A DNA stretch of 64,000 bases from Diorhabda sublineata (GCF_026230105.1 NC_079475.1:16384125-16448124), one strand, 5' to 3'. Shown: positions 48,441-60,309, numbered from the stretch's first letter. Made by a program: numbers and translations. The notes: a model not told the origin generated them from the letters alone.

Positions 48441-48443
48441 TTA

Positions 48444-49960
48444 GTTGCTGTTTAGAGGTCACAGACGTAATATATTGTTGTGTAAAAGGTGAAGAATACA
48501 GGAACTATAAAGGTAACATTGTTTTACAAAAATGTATTCCTGATGAGATTGTTTGCAAATGCTCCCGGAAATGCAGATTATCCATTGATAATGACACAAA
48601 AATACAGATATGGAATACTGTCTACTCAATCGATTTTAGAAACCAACAGGATTTATATTTGTAAACTTTGATTGAGGTTAAAGAAATTAAAAGTAGAACG
48701 AAAAAAGTAACAGATTGCTATGCTGATACAAGTGAAAATCAAGCCTCTAAAACAAGAAATATTTCTTTTCAGTACAATGTTAAGGGCAATAGGGAATTTC
48801 TTTCTGTTTGCAAAAATGTATTTATGCAAATAAACGGTGTTTCTCGAGTTGCAAGACTGACTAGTCTATTAGTTCAAAATAAAACAGCTACTGATATGAG
48901 AGGCGAAAGCCGCAGCGAAAATGCCATCAAAGGTGACATTTATGTTACTATCCATAACCACATTTCTTGATTTGAGGTCAGAAAAACCCACTATGGGATC
49001 AAGAAGAAACAATACTTATATACAGCACTCAGTATTGAAACAATGTATGAAATGTTCCAAATTGAACATCCTGAATTGGAAGATAAAGTCAAATATAATT
49101 TTTACTACAAGTATTTTAAAGAAACTTATCATTTGAACGGCCACAGGTTGATGTATACAGCCAGTGTGAGCATTTAAAATCCCCACTAAGAGACAAATGT
49201 TTAAGCGAGAATTTTAAACCTACCATAGCAGCTGAACAAATAATTCTACAACAAGACTTGACCAAAAACAAGGATGAAGAAACAGTAGTACTTTGTTTTG
49301 ACTACATGCAAAACCTTCCGCTACCAAACATTCTAGTACAGGAAGTATTTTACATGCGTCAGCTCTGGCTGAATGTCTTTTGTGTTCATGATATGAAGAC
49401 AAATAATCAAGCATGTATACTTACAATGAAAGTGAGGTGTGCTCTATGTTATTGAACTATTTACAAAATAATGTTCCCGCCGGACTGAAACACATTGTTC
49501 TTTTCAGTGATAGCCCGTCAGAGCAAAGAAAAACCAATGTGTCGTGCGTTTTTTTATGAATCTGTGTGATAGGGGAATGTTTGAGTCTGTGACCCATTAC
49601 TTTCCAGTAAGGGGACTACATGAAGACAATTGAACTTTTGAATCAAAGAACAACGACTGCTTACTGGTATATCATAAAAGTCATATCGAGAATATGAAAT
49701 TAATAAGCGTAGTCTAAAAACTAGTTTCCGAACGATTGATGCGCATCAGGATAATGCTCCTTATCATACTCTTACTATAAACTATAATATCTTTCATAAC
49801 AGGATTTTAAATTGCATGTTTTTTATCACCACTGTCAGGGAAGTTACGTTGTCGACTATTTATTAGCGACGACGGAGCATTGACGCCATGAGAATAAGAA
49901 ATTGAAGATATTTCAAAACAATGCTGAATTATTTTAACGGATTTACTAGTGTACAGAGTT
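48444..49960 (+). pseudogene. Decayed copy 1 of an unclassified multicopy insect protein family
   Basis: Plus-strand frames joined across stops and shifts read in order: a Cys motif (EIVCKCSRKCRL), YNVKGNREFLSVCKNVFMQI with NGVSRVARL, YFKETYHLN, then RPQVDVYSQCEHLKSPLRDK. These are followed by VVLCFDYMQNLPLPNILVQE and FYMRQLWLNVFCVHDMK, VPAGLKHIVLFSDSPSEQRK, and FESVTHYFPVRG. I recall this architecture from repetitive hypothetical proteins in insects and cnidarians. The spaced acidic residues (FDY..., LFSD...) resemble DDE-type transposases, but I know of no secure classification. The final GHS/Cys-Asp region is lost. A Harbinger-like MITE lies at its 5' end. Confidence 0.65.
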
Positions 49961-50179
49961 GAAAGAAAAATATAATAAAAAAATTGATAATATTTTTTGA
50001 AATCATCTTGAGTATCAGCAGCACGACCCTCGTATATATATTTTATCAGAAAAATATTTTTGATTAGTTTTCACCAAAGGTGTTTCATCATAAGATTCGA
50101 AAGGATCTATGAGACAATTTAAAGAGCTAGAGGTTTTACTTTCTAAGTTGATAGATAGTGAAAATCGCAGAGATAGGTC

Positions 50180-50640
50180 ACAAGCCACCTCAGTAAAATC
50201 TATCTATATAATAGCAATCCAACAGCTTCCGACCCTCTACAAGTTCCAGATTTGTCCCTCTTTGGAATATTGCTAGCACTTTTAGAGGTTTGCTTCCAAG
50301 CATACTGAGGATGCTCGACTCAATACGGAAGAGAGCAGTTCGACTTATAGGCGGTCCAGAATTGACCAGAAGCTTGGACAACTAAGAGAATACACCTGAC
50401 TCTGTTTTACCAATACTACCACATCAAATGCTCTTTCGAGCTGTCCAACATAATTCCGTCTAGAGCAGTTTTTACAAGACATGGCTCATAAGCAACGAAT
50501 TAGTTTGCAGACGCCCAAAACCCAATTTATCGGGACTCATTTCTGTGGAATCAGCTACCAAGGCACGTCTTTCCCGAGCACTAAGCTTACAGATGTTCAA
50601 GATCAATATCTAAAGGCAACTCGGGTGTAGTTTTAGTTGG
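50180..50640 (+). mobile_element. Non-LTR retrotransposon C-terminal remnant
   Basis: Plus strand, shifting frames: ILRMLDSIRKRAVRLIGGPE, LTLFYQYYHIKCSFELSNII, then SFLWNQLPRHVFPE. These are ordered C-terminal motifs of an I/Jockey-type polyprotein. It shares the end motif with 430-1024. Confidence 0.75.
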
Positions 50641-51744
50641 AAATGCAAAAGGTACAAACTTTAAAATATATGTACCAAGAATAGAAACATTTAAAATTTA
50701 TAATGAAATTACAAACCCTTGATTGCACTGACATATTATGAAACACCTTCAGGAGAAACCATATTTTGATTTGTTTTTTGATAATGGTTAGTTTATTCTA
50801 CTTTGATTCTAAAATAAGTAGCTATATATTTTGAGTCTTTTGATTCATTGCCGAACAAAAAGCTTGGAAAACCTTTTAATCGATTATCGGACATAAGCTA
50901 CTTAGCTGTGGATACTATTTTGCGAAAAACATTTCCAACAAGCGGAACATTCTGCAATATAAACAATTTCACGATTTAAGGGTGGAATATGGTTTATTAA
51001 TTCTAGTTGTTTTACCTCTCATCATCAAACTATGTTTGTATGTATGGTGTTGAATTTTATGAATGCAAAAATTATTGGAAAGGATAAAACTATTTCGCTG
51101 GAATAATAATTTTATGATTAAATAACTAACATTCTACGACGCTAGGTCTCCCGCGCATGACTTCTTAGTAACAACAACGATTCGGAAACGAAATATGTAA
51201 CAACACGAAAAATGTTACAAATTCAAAACCACACAAACAATTAAAGTAATTTGAATACCAGGTAATGAGCTATGTTTATTTTTGATTAACGTTAAAATTT
51301 ACAAACAAATGTTGAAAGTTGATGGAGTTCTATATGCTAATTGTTTGGTTTTATCAAAAAATATATTTTGCCCAATAATATTTTCTTCTCGTCCGCCAGG
51401 TTCGTTCTCAAATATTACACATTTGGTACATAATTTCTCACTGAAAACACATCAATTTTGTCAAACTTTACTTAATACTAATTTTACTTGAATAGTGCCC
51501 AAAATTTTGTTAAATTTGTCGTATTTTAACTCTAATTTTTGAGTCAGACAATTGAAACTGATAAGAAGATAACATTGATAAGAATGGAGGAGTGAAAACC
51601 GCTTAATACGAAGACGCAAAGTCAATTGTTACCACTACTGTACTCTCACTATCAAAATGTATACTTTCAATCCCCCATACATTAATTTTGTTGGACCAAT
51701 TCAAGCAAAATTATACTGTCCTGTACCCTTATCCCTGATAGTTG
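50641..51744. other. Intergenic, nothing recognised
   Basis: AT-rich; the 51282-51491 open frame has no family. Confidence 0.45.
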
Positions 51745-53110
51745 TCATATTGAGATCTCGACGATAACTAATTGCTGGAGTCTAGAAAGTCTAATTCGTC
51801 GACACTCAAAGCGATTCACGGAAAATGATCCAGAGTTTGTTGCTGCGATGCTGGGGAACCCAGTGTTTATAGCAGATCCATTAATCGCTCTCCTTTTAAA
51901 AAGTCTAGAATGTGGGTTGGCTTGAATTGCCAGAGATCTTCGTCTTCTATTTCGAGGTGTAGAGCTCTGGAGTTCCTTAGTGTTTGACACTTCGATAGAA
52001 TGTGGATAGTGATTCCGTCCTCTGTCCAACAAATCCTGCACGCCGCATTATCTGCTAAGCCTAGTGTCTTCAGATGTTTGTTGAAGCGACAGTGCCCCGA
52101 TAGGACTCCTGTAGTATTCGTAGATTGTTCTTACCTAGGTCCATACGTTCAACAGATCTACTCTGGTTATAGTTTCCCAGAAGAGTCATTGCCTGTCTGA
52201 GTCTCTGTAGGTTGCCCCAATAATTGGTTTTGTTTCTATCTACCTTATTTTCAAGTGTTTTTTCCATTATTCAGTAGCTGGTACCACAGAAGGGTTCAGG
52301 TCCCATGAAGGGCTTGTCTGCCCCGGCCTTAGCGAGCTTACCAACTATTTCATTTCCCTTCGCTCCGGTGTGTTCCGGAATCCATTCCAATGCATCCAAT
52401 CCAAACGAGTTTGGATTTTATGATATTGGAACCTACAGCTCTAATTGCATAGATTTATGCTTGGAAAACGCGTGGTGCGCTTCCCAGGATTTCAGAGTGT
52501 TAGATTCTGTGCCCGTACACTCCTAATCTAGTTCCGTCTGCTGTTTTTGATCCGATTTAATGGCATTTCTGTTCATTTTCTGTATGGTATTTTTGATCAT
52601 ATTTGCTTTCACAGTTTATTATTGAAGTGAAGTTTTTCTCAAAGTTTAAATTTTACGTTGTAGCATCCTGAGGCATGACTCAGGGCTGGTCTTTTTTTAG
52701 GAGCGGATTTTCTTTGATGATTACGTCTCGGAACATTCCAAGTGTTGTTTTCTCAGCCACGCTTTCCAGTACTATATGAAGGGGTGGAAGATTTAGAATC
52801 ACTCCTAGTGCAGCTGTAGGGCACGATTTCATGGCTCCACTTGCACATAAGCAAGCCAGTCTTTGCGCCTTTGAGAGATTGTTCCTCATGGTATGCAGAC
52901 TAGTTCTAGTACCCCAAACCACTGTCCCATATGTGATGATTCCTCTCTGCGAAGTTTATACACACCATCAGAGAATTTTTGGCTTTGGGGATTATCTCTT
53001 TTTCATGTTTGTTCCAGAGAAGTTTACTGTGTAGTGTAAATTTCCGTTATTTTCTCCTATTTTCCACTCGATTACTTGCCCGTCTAGCTTGATGAGCTTA
53101 AGGATGAGTT
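51745..53110 (-). mobile_element. R1/Jockey-type non-LTR retrotransposon 3' half
   Basis: Minus strand from 53110: YGTVVWGTRTSLHTMRNNLS, KAQRLACLCASGAMKSCPTA with ALGVILNLPPLHIV. The RNase H domain follows (GSKTADGTRLGVYG, frameshifted). Then comes GVLSGHCRFNKHLKTLGLAD, the Cys box CRICWTEDGITIHILSKC, and ILDFLKGERLMDLL near the end. Several frameshifts and small deletions. It is the inverted relative of 40150-40570. Confidence 0.85.
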
Positions 53111-53731
53111 TTTTCCTATTTTCCTTTTTTAACAAAATGGCTTACTCGAGAGAAAATAGAATCGGATAAGCATGCACCGAGGCAACAAGATACAATTTTC
53201 AAAAGTTAAAATACAAGACAATGAAGTCTTTCTTAATTCGTGCCACCATATTTAGAAAATGGAGAATTGGGAGTGAAAATTTTGATCGCAATTGTATGGG
53301 CAATAGTACCTGTTAACTTGATGGTTTTGGATCAACTGGATCAAGGATAAGAAACATTGCCCCAAGAGCTAAAATATGACAAACCGCTTAGTAGTATTTT
53401 GGTAATTTTGATTTCGAGCTTGGTGGACTAGTTTGTATATTTCTTTGAAAATAAGGCAGCAACATTGGATCAGTTTATTTTAAATGATTTGGTAATTTTC
53501 ACAAAATAGTACAGTTTTTAAAAAAAAACTCACAATCAATAATTTTATATGCCTACTAATTGAACCCATCAAATATATTACAAACAAATAGTTAAATCTC
53601 AACATTTTGAATATAATACAAAAATAATACCTCAATGTAAGATGAAACATCTTATATTATAAAAATATCTACGATACAAATCGTTATCCACATAATAGTT
53701 ATAATTTTCAAAGACAGTTTTCTAATATTAC
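53111..53731. other. Possible 3' intron of the klingon-like gene, nothing recognised
   Basis: No exon for the expected C-terminal membrane anchor could be identified. Confidence 0.4.
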
Positions 53732-56546
53732 CACTACCGCTTTGCACTATGAATCGACCTCTTGGAGAAGTCGACCACTGATGAAGGTCGGAAAGTTCAC
53801 CAAAACCATGTTGATTTTTGGTTTGAATCAAGCATTCATATACTGAGTCAGGAAACAGGTTGGTTAATTTGTAACGCTGGGTTCTCTCACTATTTGCTGG
53901 ATTATAAGTTTGAGCAGGCTTCACAACGACGTCATGCCAATGTCCAGGGTGATGGTATGAAGCATTGGACTGTAAAAAGTCGATCGTTATTAATAGTTCA
54001 TAACACAGTAATATAATAGAATAAATAGAATCGGAATATAAGGCGGAAATTTGGATCATGGAGTTTTTTAAAGCTTTATACGAACGTATTTTGTCATTAT
54101 GATTTTTCGAGACGAAACGAGATATTCTTTGAAATAATTTAGGCGATCTTAAGACCATATTTCTTTCTATGCGGCTAGAATCTCGTTTCCTTCTCCTTTT
54201 TTTATTGGATCCTTAGAAAACAAAATGTTATGAGCTCGCTCATTGATAAAGACCGTGGAGCTGGTCCTGTTTCATGCAAAGGTGAATTCGCCTATATTTT
54301 CTATTCAAATTATGATTTTATGTCTTGTTTTCATTAGTTGGTTATATTATGTTTCAACGGTTTTTATAGAGACAGGCTCTTATAATACAGACTCTTAAAA
54401 GGCCTTTTTATTTGCTTACGGCATATTAGAATTGTTCGATATAAATAGACGTTAGTTCTGCAGTCAATAAATAATAGTATGTCATAGTGATCACATCGGA
54501 ATAATAAAAAGTAAACGGTGTATTTAAATAAATAAGTTTGTTACGAATTGGATAGGTGTTTAGTTATAATAAATAGTTCAGTGGATAGTGAATAGTATTT
54601 TGATAAATTCCATATAGTAGATACTGATATGATCGTCGGGTAGCATCAAGTTGATAGTGATCATGCTTTAACATCTGGCAATTAACCTATAGAAGACCCA
54701 TTGGAGTTTTTAAGTGAATTTTCTGATTTCATCGTCGAATCGACAAATAAAAATCGAGTTTCTTGACTGTAGCTGGAACTAGAAAGAACAATTTAACACC
54801 TAGGGAAATGGTAATGTATCAAGTTCATCGAAATACAATAGCCAAAATATCAGTTTGAAGAATAACAAGGAGAAGTTCGAGACTTTGAAAAAGATTTGTG
54901 AAACTGACACATTTGAATGTATAGACAAAATAGAGCAATAGAGCTATAAATTCTACTTAAATTATTTGGGTTTTTTCGATTAATTATAGCTTTTTCGTTT
55001 TTAGTAATTTTTATGAACAAAAGTGGGGTCGGTGTACGAATACTGGGCTAAACAACAACAAAATAACCCACAATAACAACAAAACGCGAGCAATATTTAT
55101 ACCTTACACAAAGACAAGACCACCCAGACCAAAAATACACGATAAAACAACACCTTCGACGATGACATAAAACATCTAGGATTCACAATTGACACAGGGC
55201 AGCTGTGGTTGGAACAAATCGTAAAAAAAGCTGATATTGGCCATACATTACTCATCAATGCTGGACGAGACTGGGGACGAAAACCCACGATACCTGAAGA
55301 CATATACGAAAGGTGAAACCAATGCTTCTATATGGAGCGGAGATTTGGGTCAACACAGAAGAATCGCGAAACAGCTAGAGGCGGCGAAGAGACCATTCTT
55401 GCTAGTCATAACTAAGGAGTATAAGACTGCGCCAAGATCTGGGTCCAGGTACTGACAAAAACAAATAAACCCTACAAAACCTGAAAATCCGAACGACCCA
55501 TTTACCCCACCCAACCTGCAGAAATATTACACAAATAAACAATAATAGTTATCCAAACATAGGCATGTACTCAGATACAAGCAACGAAGACAATAACAAA
55601 ACAATCGATATATATGTTCATAGTTGTTTTTGATTTTAGGTCCCTTCTGTTTCAAAATTAGTATTTTCTAATAATTTTTAAAAGATAGAAATAAATTGAC
55701 GTTTCGACTTAACTTCAGTCTTTATTAAAATATAATATTGACACTGACAATTTGCGTATTTATATCACCTACATCATGAATATCAAAATAACAATAACAT
55801 CAAAAAAGAAAAGTTTCTTTTTGACAAGAAAAATAAATTTTTCCTTAGTTTTAAATTATTTATAGTTTTATTATAATTATTAAAATTCACAAAATACAGC
55901 TATATATTTTACCTAAATTATTTGGGTTTATTTTATTAATTATAGCTTTTTCGTTTTTATGAATGTGAACCATTACTAAAAATTCTTTTTTTCGTGTATT
56001 CCATTCCAAAAATTTGTGAATCTTTATAATTGAATTTATGTTTTTTTTATATTTCATAGTTCGTTAATGCAGTTTTAATTTTTTATCGTCCTGATGACCT
56101 TTTAGTCTATTTTTGAAATACTGAGATGTCTGCCCTATCTAGACAACGTCACAATTAGTACAAGGCACTTAATATTTAATAATATTTCTTTTGTTTTTTT
56201 GGTTTTTTAGTGAAATATTTGGATAATGTATTATTTCCTTTATAACTCATATAATAAGATCATATTTATTAGAATAATTCGATAATTGTTGGGAAAGTCC
56301 TTGTACATAGGGTAAGAAAAAATGTTTCATGATTTGATGTTACGTTTGTGTTTTGCTTTTTAATTGATTGCAGTATCTTTTTATCCTTTTCATGATTTAG
56401 GTAATCTATTCATTAATATAAATACGCAAATTGTTAGTGTCAATATCATATTTTGATAAAGACTGAAAGAAGTCGAAACGTCAAAATTTTTATCTATCTT
56501 TGAAAATTTATTAATTCTTAAACAGAAGAGACCTAAAATTAAGAAC

Positions 56547-56624
<78 letters not shown>

Positions 56625-57096
56625 GTTTCTTATTGGGCAATGAACCATCAAAGTGGACTAACTTTAATATATTTTCCGAGCTTTCGAATACTTATGTATA
56701 TATCGTCTGGAAATAATTTCGGGGAAAATATATTAAAGTTCCCCCAGGTAAATTTGACATATATTTATATTTTTCTATATCGATTAAATTACTTACCATG
56801 ATTCTCCTGTACAGTATCCTTACTTCGATGATGGGGAATACAGATTGTACCACCCATTTTAAATCATATTCGTGTGGATTAGAATATGGGCCACTGATGA
56901 TTTTTGCTGGTCCCGGTTTTCCTGATAGTTCCATATATCGTTTATCTCTTCCTATTGAATTCGATACCGTACAACTATAGTTTCCAAAATCTGATGATTG
57001 AACGTTTCGAATTGTCAAAGTGTGAGTATTGCCGTTTTTAGACATAGTTCGGCGGTCTGTAGGCTGAAGAATGAAAGAATCTTGGTACCATGTTAC
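53732..57096 (-). CDS. klg: Klingon-like Ig/FN3 cell adhesion protein, two internal exons
   Basis: Two exons on the minus strand join in phase: 57096-56797 (100 codons) and 53969-about 53732. The first starts VTWYQDSFILQPTDRRTM and continues TLTIRNVQSSDFGNYSC, an Ig domain F-strand with the D-x-G-x-Y-x-C signature. SGKPGPAKIISGPYSNP and LYRRIM follow, opening a fibronectin-III domain. The second exon continues it: HPGHWHDVVVKP, LTNLFPDSVYECLIQTKNQH, GELSDLHQ. Ig domains followed by one FN3 are known from insect klingon and relatives, membrane-anchored neuronal adhesion proteins; klg is the best guess and other family members are possible. The signal peptide, first Ig domains and membrane anchor are not in the recognised sequence. 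The donor of the second exon is uncertain. The intervening intron is filled with retroelements. Confidence 0.72.
54160..55079. other. Klingon-like intron, nothing firmly recognised
   Basis: A stretch at about 54350-54760 has a TATAAATAG box and looks LTR-like, but no partner LTR, primer-binding site or coding region was found. Confidence 0.35.
55080..55500 (+). mobile_element. R1-type non-LTR RT remnant
   Basis: The plus strand reads NAGRDWGRKPTIPEDIYE, then in another frame ERRFGSTQKNRE and QLEAAKRPFLLVITKEYKTA. This is the segment downstream of the RT core in R1/SART-type elements (usually YGAEIW followed by ESAQRPFLLxITxAY). Frameshifted and short. Confidence 0.7.
55633..56539 (-). mobile_element. 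Penelope-like element fragment with GIY-YIG domain and inverted ends
   Basis: Minus strand from about 56330: YPYVQGLSQQLSNYSNKYDL, then VPCTNCDVV*IGQTSQYFKN and RLKGHQDD. This is the region leading into the GIY-YIG endonuclease of Penelope-like retroelements, with one stop in the core. The flanks are inverted repeats: 55633-55765 and 56416-56539. Both contain ACAATTTGCGTATTTATA, a TTCAGTCTTTAT block and GACGTTTCGACTT, and both terminate in GGTCyCTTCTGTTT. Inverted terminal copies are common for these elements. The RT domain is missing. Confidence 0.82.
56547..56621. repeat. (AT)n microsatellite
   Basis: About 75 bases of nearly pure AT dinucleotide immediately beside the Penelope-like fragment end. 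Confidence 0.95.
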
Positions 57097-57629
57097 CTAA
57101 AAAAGTGATACATGGGTACAGTTCACATATTTCGGTCATCACTAGTCACTAATAGATGAGAAAAAAAGTTATATAATTAAATCGTTGATGTGAATGATTG
57201 ATTATTGGAAAGAATAAAGTAAGAAATTGTCATAATGAAATAAACGTATTTAGAAATAAGGCCGTCAACGCAAAAGTGGCATAACCAACAATTTCCCTAT
57301 ATTGAAGTTCAGTACATAAACTAATTCAGTAGTGTTAATATTTCGATGCAAAAATGGCCTAATCTCAGTTTCTCATTTAACTAAGAGATGACGCCACTAA
57401 ATATCTTTTTCCATAGCAGTGACATCTTGTGACAAAAACGCAAAAGCGGTTTAATCTGGTTAAACCATTTTTGCACACCAGCAACTGTAATTTAGCGGGA
57501 TAGGTTGACAGTGACATTACTTCATTCATAAGACAATGTACCCGCAAATAGTTATCGCCAGATTTGAATTTGAGAATTTTGTATTCTCTTTACGCTGAAA
57601 GAGCTGAAAATTTAGCATCGAAGTTTATT
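57097..57629. other. Upstream intron of the klingon-like gene, nothing recognised
   Basis: No coding motifs on either strand. Confidence 0.4.
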
Positions 57630-58595
57630 TTTAGCAAAGAATTTAATGAACAATTTAACCTGAGTTTCCATCCCCTTGTAATTCATACAAAAAGTGTGAT
57701 GCATTTAAATTAAAATTAAAGCGGCTGATAATGATTAAAAAACAAGACTTGAACAAAAAGAAACTTGCATTTGCTCAAGGCAAATGCTGCAAGAGAAGGC
57801 TTAAAAAAAGATTTAGAAATCTATAAAAATAATGAAGATGTATGTGTAATTTGTTTCGATCTTATGAAAGCACTGCCCCTGTTATTAGCACAGGAATATG
57901 TTATTATAAGTTTCAACCCTGGATATACTCCTTAGGTGTTCATAACATGAAAAATGAAGAAGTGTACATGTTTTGGTGGGATGAAACTATAACATCCAGA
58001 GGTCCTCAAGAAATAGCTTCCTGTCTATTGCATTTCTTAAAAAATGCAAACATTTTATAATGTACTCCGATCAATTTGCAGGGCAAAATAGGAATATCCA
58101 GATGGCTCTTTTCTGTCAGTTTATTGTTTTCAGTTCTACTGAATATGGTATTTATAAAATTGACCACAAATTTTTTATGAGCGGACATACATGTCATGGA
58201 ATCAGGATTTTAGTTTAATGGAAAAACAGAAACGGTTCTTCTGGAAACAAGTTATTTTAGCGGCTATAAAGAGTAAACCGTTCAAAATAATTTCTATGAC
58301 AACAGATTCATTTTTTCTTGCAAATCTCTTGAAAAAAATATTTCGAATCGTAAACTTTGTGGAGATAAAGGCAGTTGAATGGTTAAAGATGCAATGGCTA
58401 ATGTTTTGTGAAGTGCATCCTTTTAAATTTTATTTTCTATATTCTAATAATAATGATGTTCTTTTTCGTGAAGTTGACCTTAAAAAGAGGAATTTTATTA
58501 TCATTGAAAATCTTGAACTTTTATATCATACTACTCATCCAATTAGTGAACATAAAAATAGAGATTTAATATATTATTGTCTTACATATCCATAA
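57630..58595 (+). pseudogene. Decayed copy 2 of the unclassified multicopy family
   Basis: The plus strand reads FNLSFHPLVIHTKSV, LKANAAREGLKKDLEIYKNN, then VCVICFDLMKALPLLLAQ. Frameshifts lead to ICYYKFQPWIYSLGVHNMKN and SRGPQEIASCLLHFLKNA, then YSDQFAGQNRN in decayed form. A longer intact stretch (58191-58595) gives SWNQDFSLMEKQKRFF, AVEWLKMQWLMFCEVHPFKF and YSNNNDVLFREVDLKKRN. It shares the FD-x-M-x-x-LP and YSD/FSD motifs with copy 1 (48444-49960) but is clearly a different lineage. Possibly a DDE-like transposase; function unproven. Confidence 0.65.
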
Positions 58596-59397
58596 TTCAT
58601 CATAATTTTTACAGCAATTTAAAAACATCTTCAACAGCTATTGATACGATTATCATTGACAACCTCTATGACCAAAATGATTAATTGTTTTTAATTTTCA
58701 TTGTTGTATGGTGTGATAGAAATAAAGGAATTAATAGTAATATTTATTTTTATTCTTGGCCAAAATGGCCAAAAACGTGCCTCAACTCACACTTTTTGTT
58801 TCTAAAATAATTCTATCTTAAAAGTGAATTAGCTAAAACAATAAAAAACTGAAAACAAAATAAATTTTCATTGAAATTTCAATCTGACAAATAGGTTTAA
58901 AAGATGCTATTTTATGAATATTAATAATTCAACATCATTATCTTCTAGTTTGGGCCACTTCTGCGCTTGTAGCTTCAAATATCATTCATATTACACAGCT
59001 TGGTAATGTTTGACAAAAATAAACCACCCCTATCATTAAAATATAATGTTCTATGATAAAATAATATCAAGTTAATTTACTTAGACGAATGTTTGAACAT
59101 GAATTTCCTCATCTGTTTCATTTTTCTATTCAGCTGTGCTAAATTTATGGAAAAGTGTGGTGGTTCGTAAATATCGGGAATAATTTTCCCAAAAGGACCA
59201 ACAAAATGAAAAATAAATGAATTTAAATAGTCAAATACGAGTATGGTCCCTAGAGATGGCGGTCGTTGCTTGAAAAATACCACTGTATTAGAAAGAATAC
59301 AATCTATGCAGCATATGCTTCAAGTTTGAAGACGCCACGTTGCTCAGTATTTATTTGGCAGCCATCAATAGTGAATGTTTTTTGAGAATTTGGGAAC
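58596..59397. other. Nothing recognised
   Basis: A 68-codon minus-strand open frame (59283-59077) is not a family I know. The right side may include the untranslated flank of the mariner that follows. Confidence 0.4.
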
Positions 59398-60293
59398 ATG
59401 GAAAAAATTGGTTGTTGTTATGTGATGCAATACTTTTATTTGAAAGGCCTTAATCCAAACAATATGAAAGCTGAAATAGATTCTACTCTGGGTGAGACTG
59501 CTTCTTCGTTATCAATAATAAGATATTAGGTAGCAGATTTTAAACGAGGCCGTACGACCTGCGAAGATCAGCATTGCAGTGGTCGACCCAATTAGGTGAT
59601 GACTTCAGAAATGTTGAAGAAAATACACGAAGTGGTACTGGATGATTGTTGACTGGAAGTGCCTCAGCTAGAAAACATAGAAGTCATTTTAAAAACTGCA
59701 TATGAACTGAAAATTTGGACATGAGAAAGCTGTGCGCAAGTTGGGTGCAGCGTTTGCTCACAATTGAACAAAAACAGCGCTGTGAAGATATTTGGCAATG
59801 TTCGTGGGTTCACTTTTTCACACTAGAAACAAAGGATCAATCAAGACAATGGACTGAGAGACAGATAGAAATGTTTTATTGTCAAAAAATTTATAGACAA
59901 AAGCTTGTAAAAAGTAAAAAAGGAAAAACCGGCTCCAAATACCATTCAATCTACCGGCAAGGTCATGGCGTCGGTTTTTTTGAATGCGTGTGAGAGAAGA
60001 AATCAAGCAAAAACTGCCGCATTTGGCTAAGAAGAAATTGTAATTTCATTAAGACAATACACCAGATCACACATCCGTTATTATAATGACCAAAATTAAT
60101 GAACTAAAGTTTGATTTGACACCTCATACACCCTATTTGCGAGATTTAGCCCCCTATTTTTTTTTCTAACCCCAAACTTGAAATTGGCTCGGTGGTTGAA
60201 GATTTTCCAACAATGGAAAAGGAGATTACGTCGAAAAATAAATATGTGCCCGTGCTCAAAGTTCTGTTCTATTTAGTTAAAGCAATTGTATAG
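59398..60293 (+). mobile_element. Nearly full-span decayed mariner
   Basis: The plus strand opens at ATG 59398 with VMQYFYLKGLNPNNMKAEID, then VADFKRGRTTCEDQHCSGRP and MLKKIHEVVLDD. After small shifts come MRKLCASWVQRLLTIEQKQR and WVHFFTLETKDQSRQWTE. FH*DNTPDHTSVIIMTKINE holds the second catalytic Asp, and TPYLRDLAP the third-acid region. The first-Asp block (normally TMDETW) is deleted; stops and frameshifts are frequent. It is a different lineage from the other mariners in the window. Confidence 0.85.
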
Positions 60294-60309
60294 TAGTGTG
60301 AGTAAGTCC

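Noticed and set aside
53762..54016. 84-codon plus-strand open frame
   Set aside because: It lies opposite the FN3 exon, which has clear family motifs.
54350..54760. Solo LTR
   Set aside because: A TATAAATAG box and repetitive feel are present, but there are no TG...CA ends, target duplication, second LTR or internal coding.
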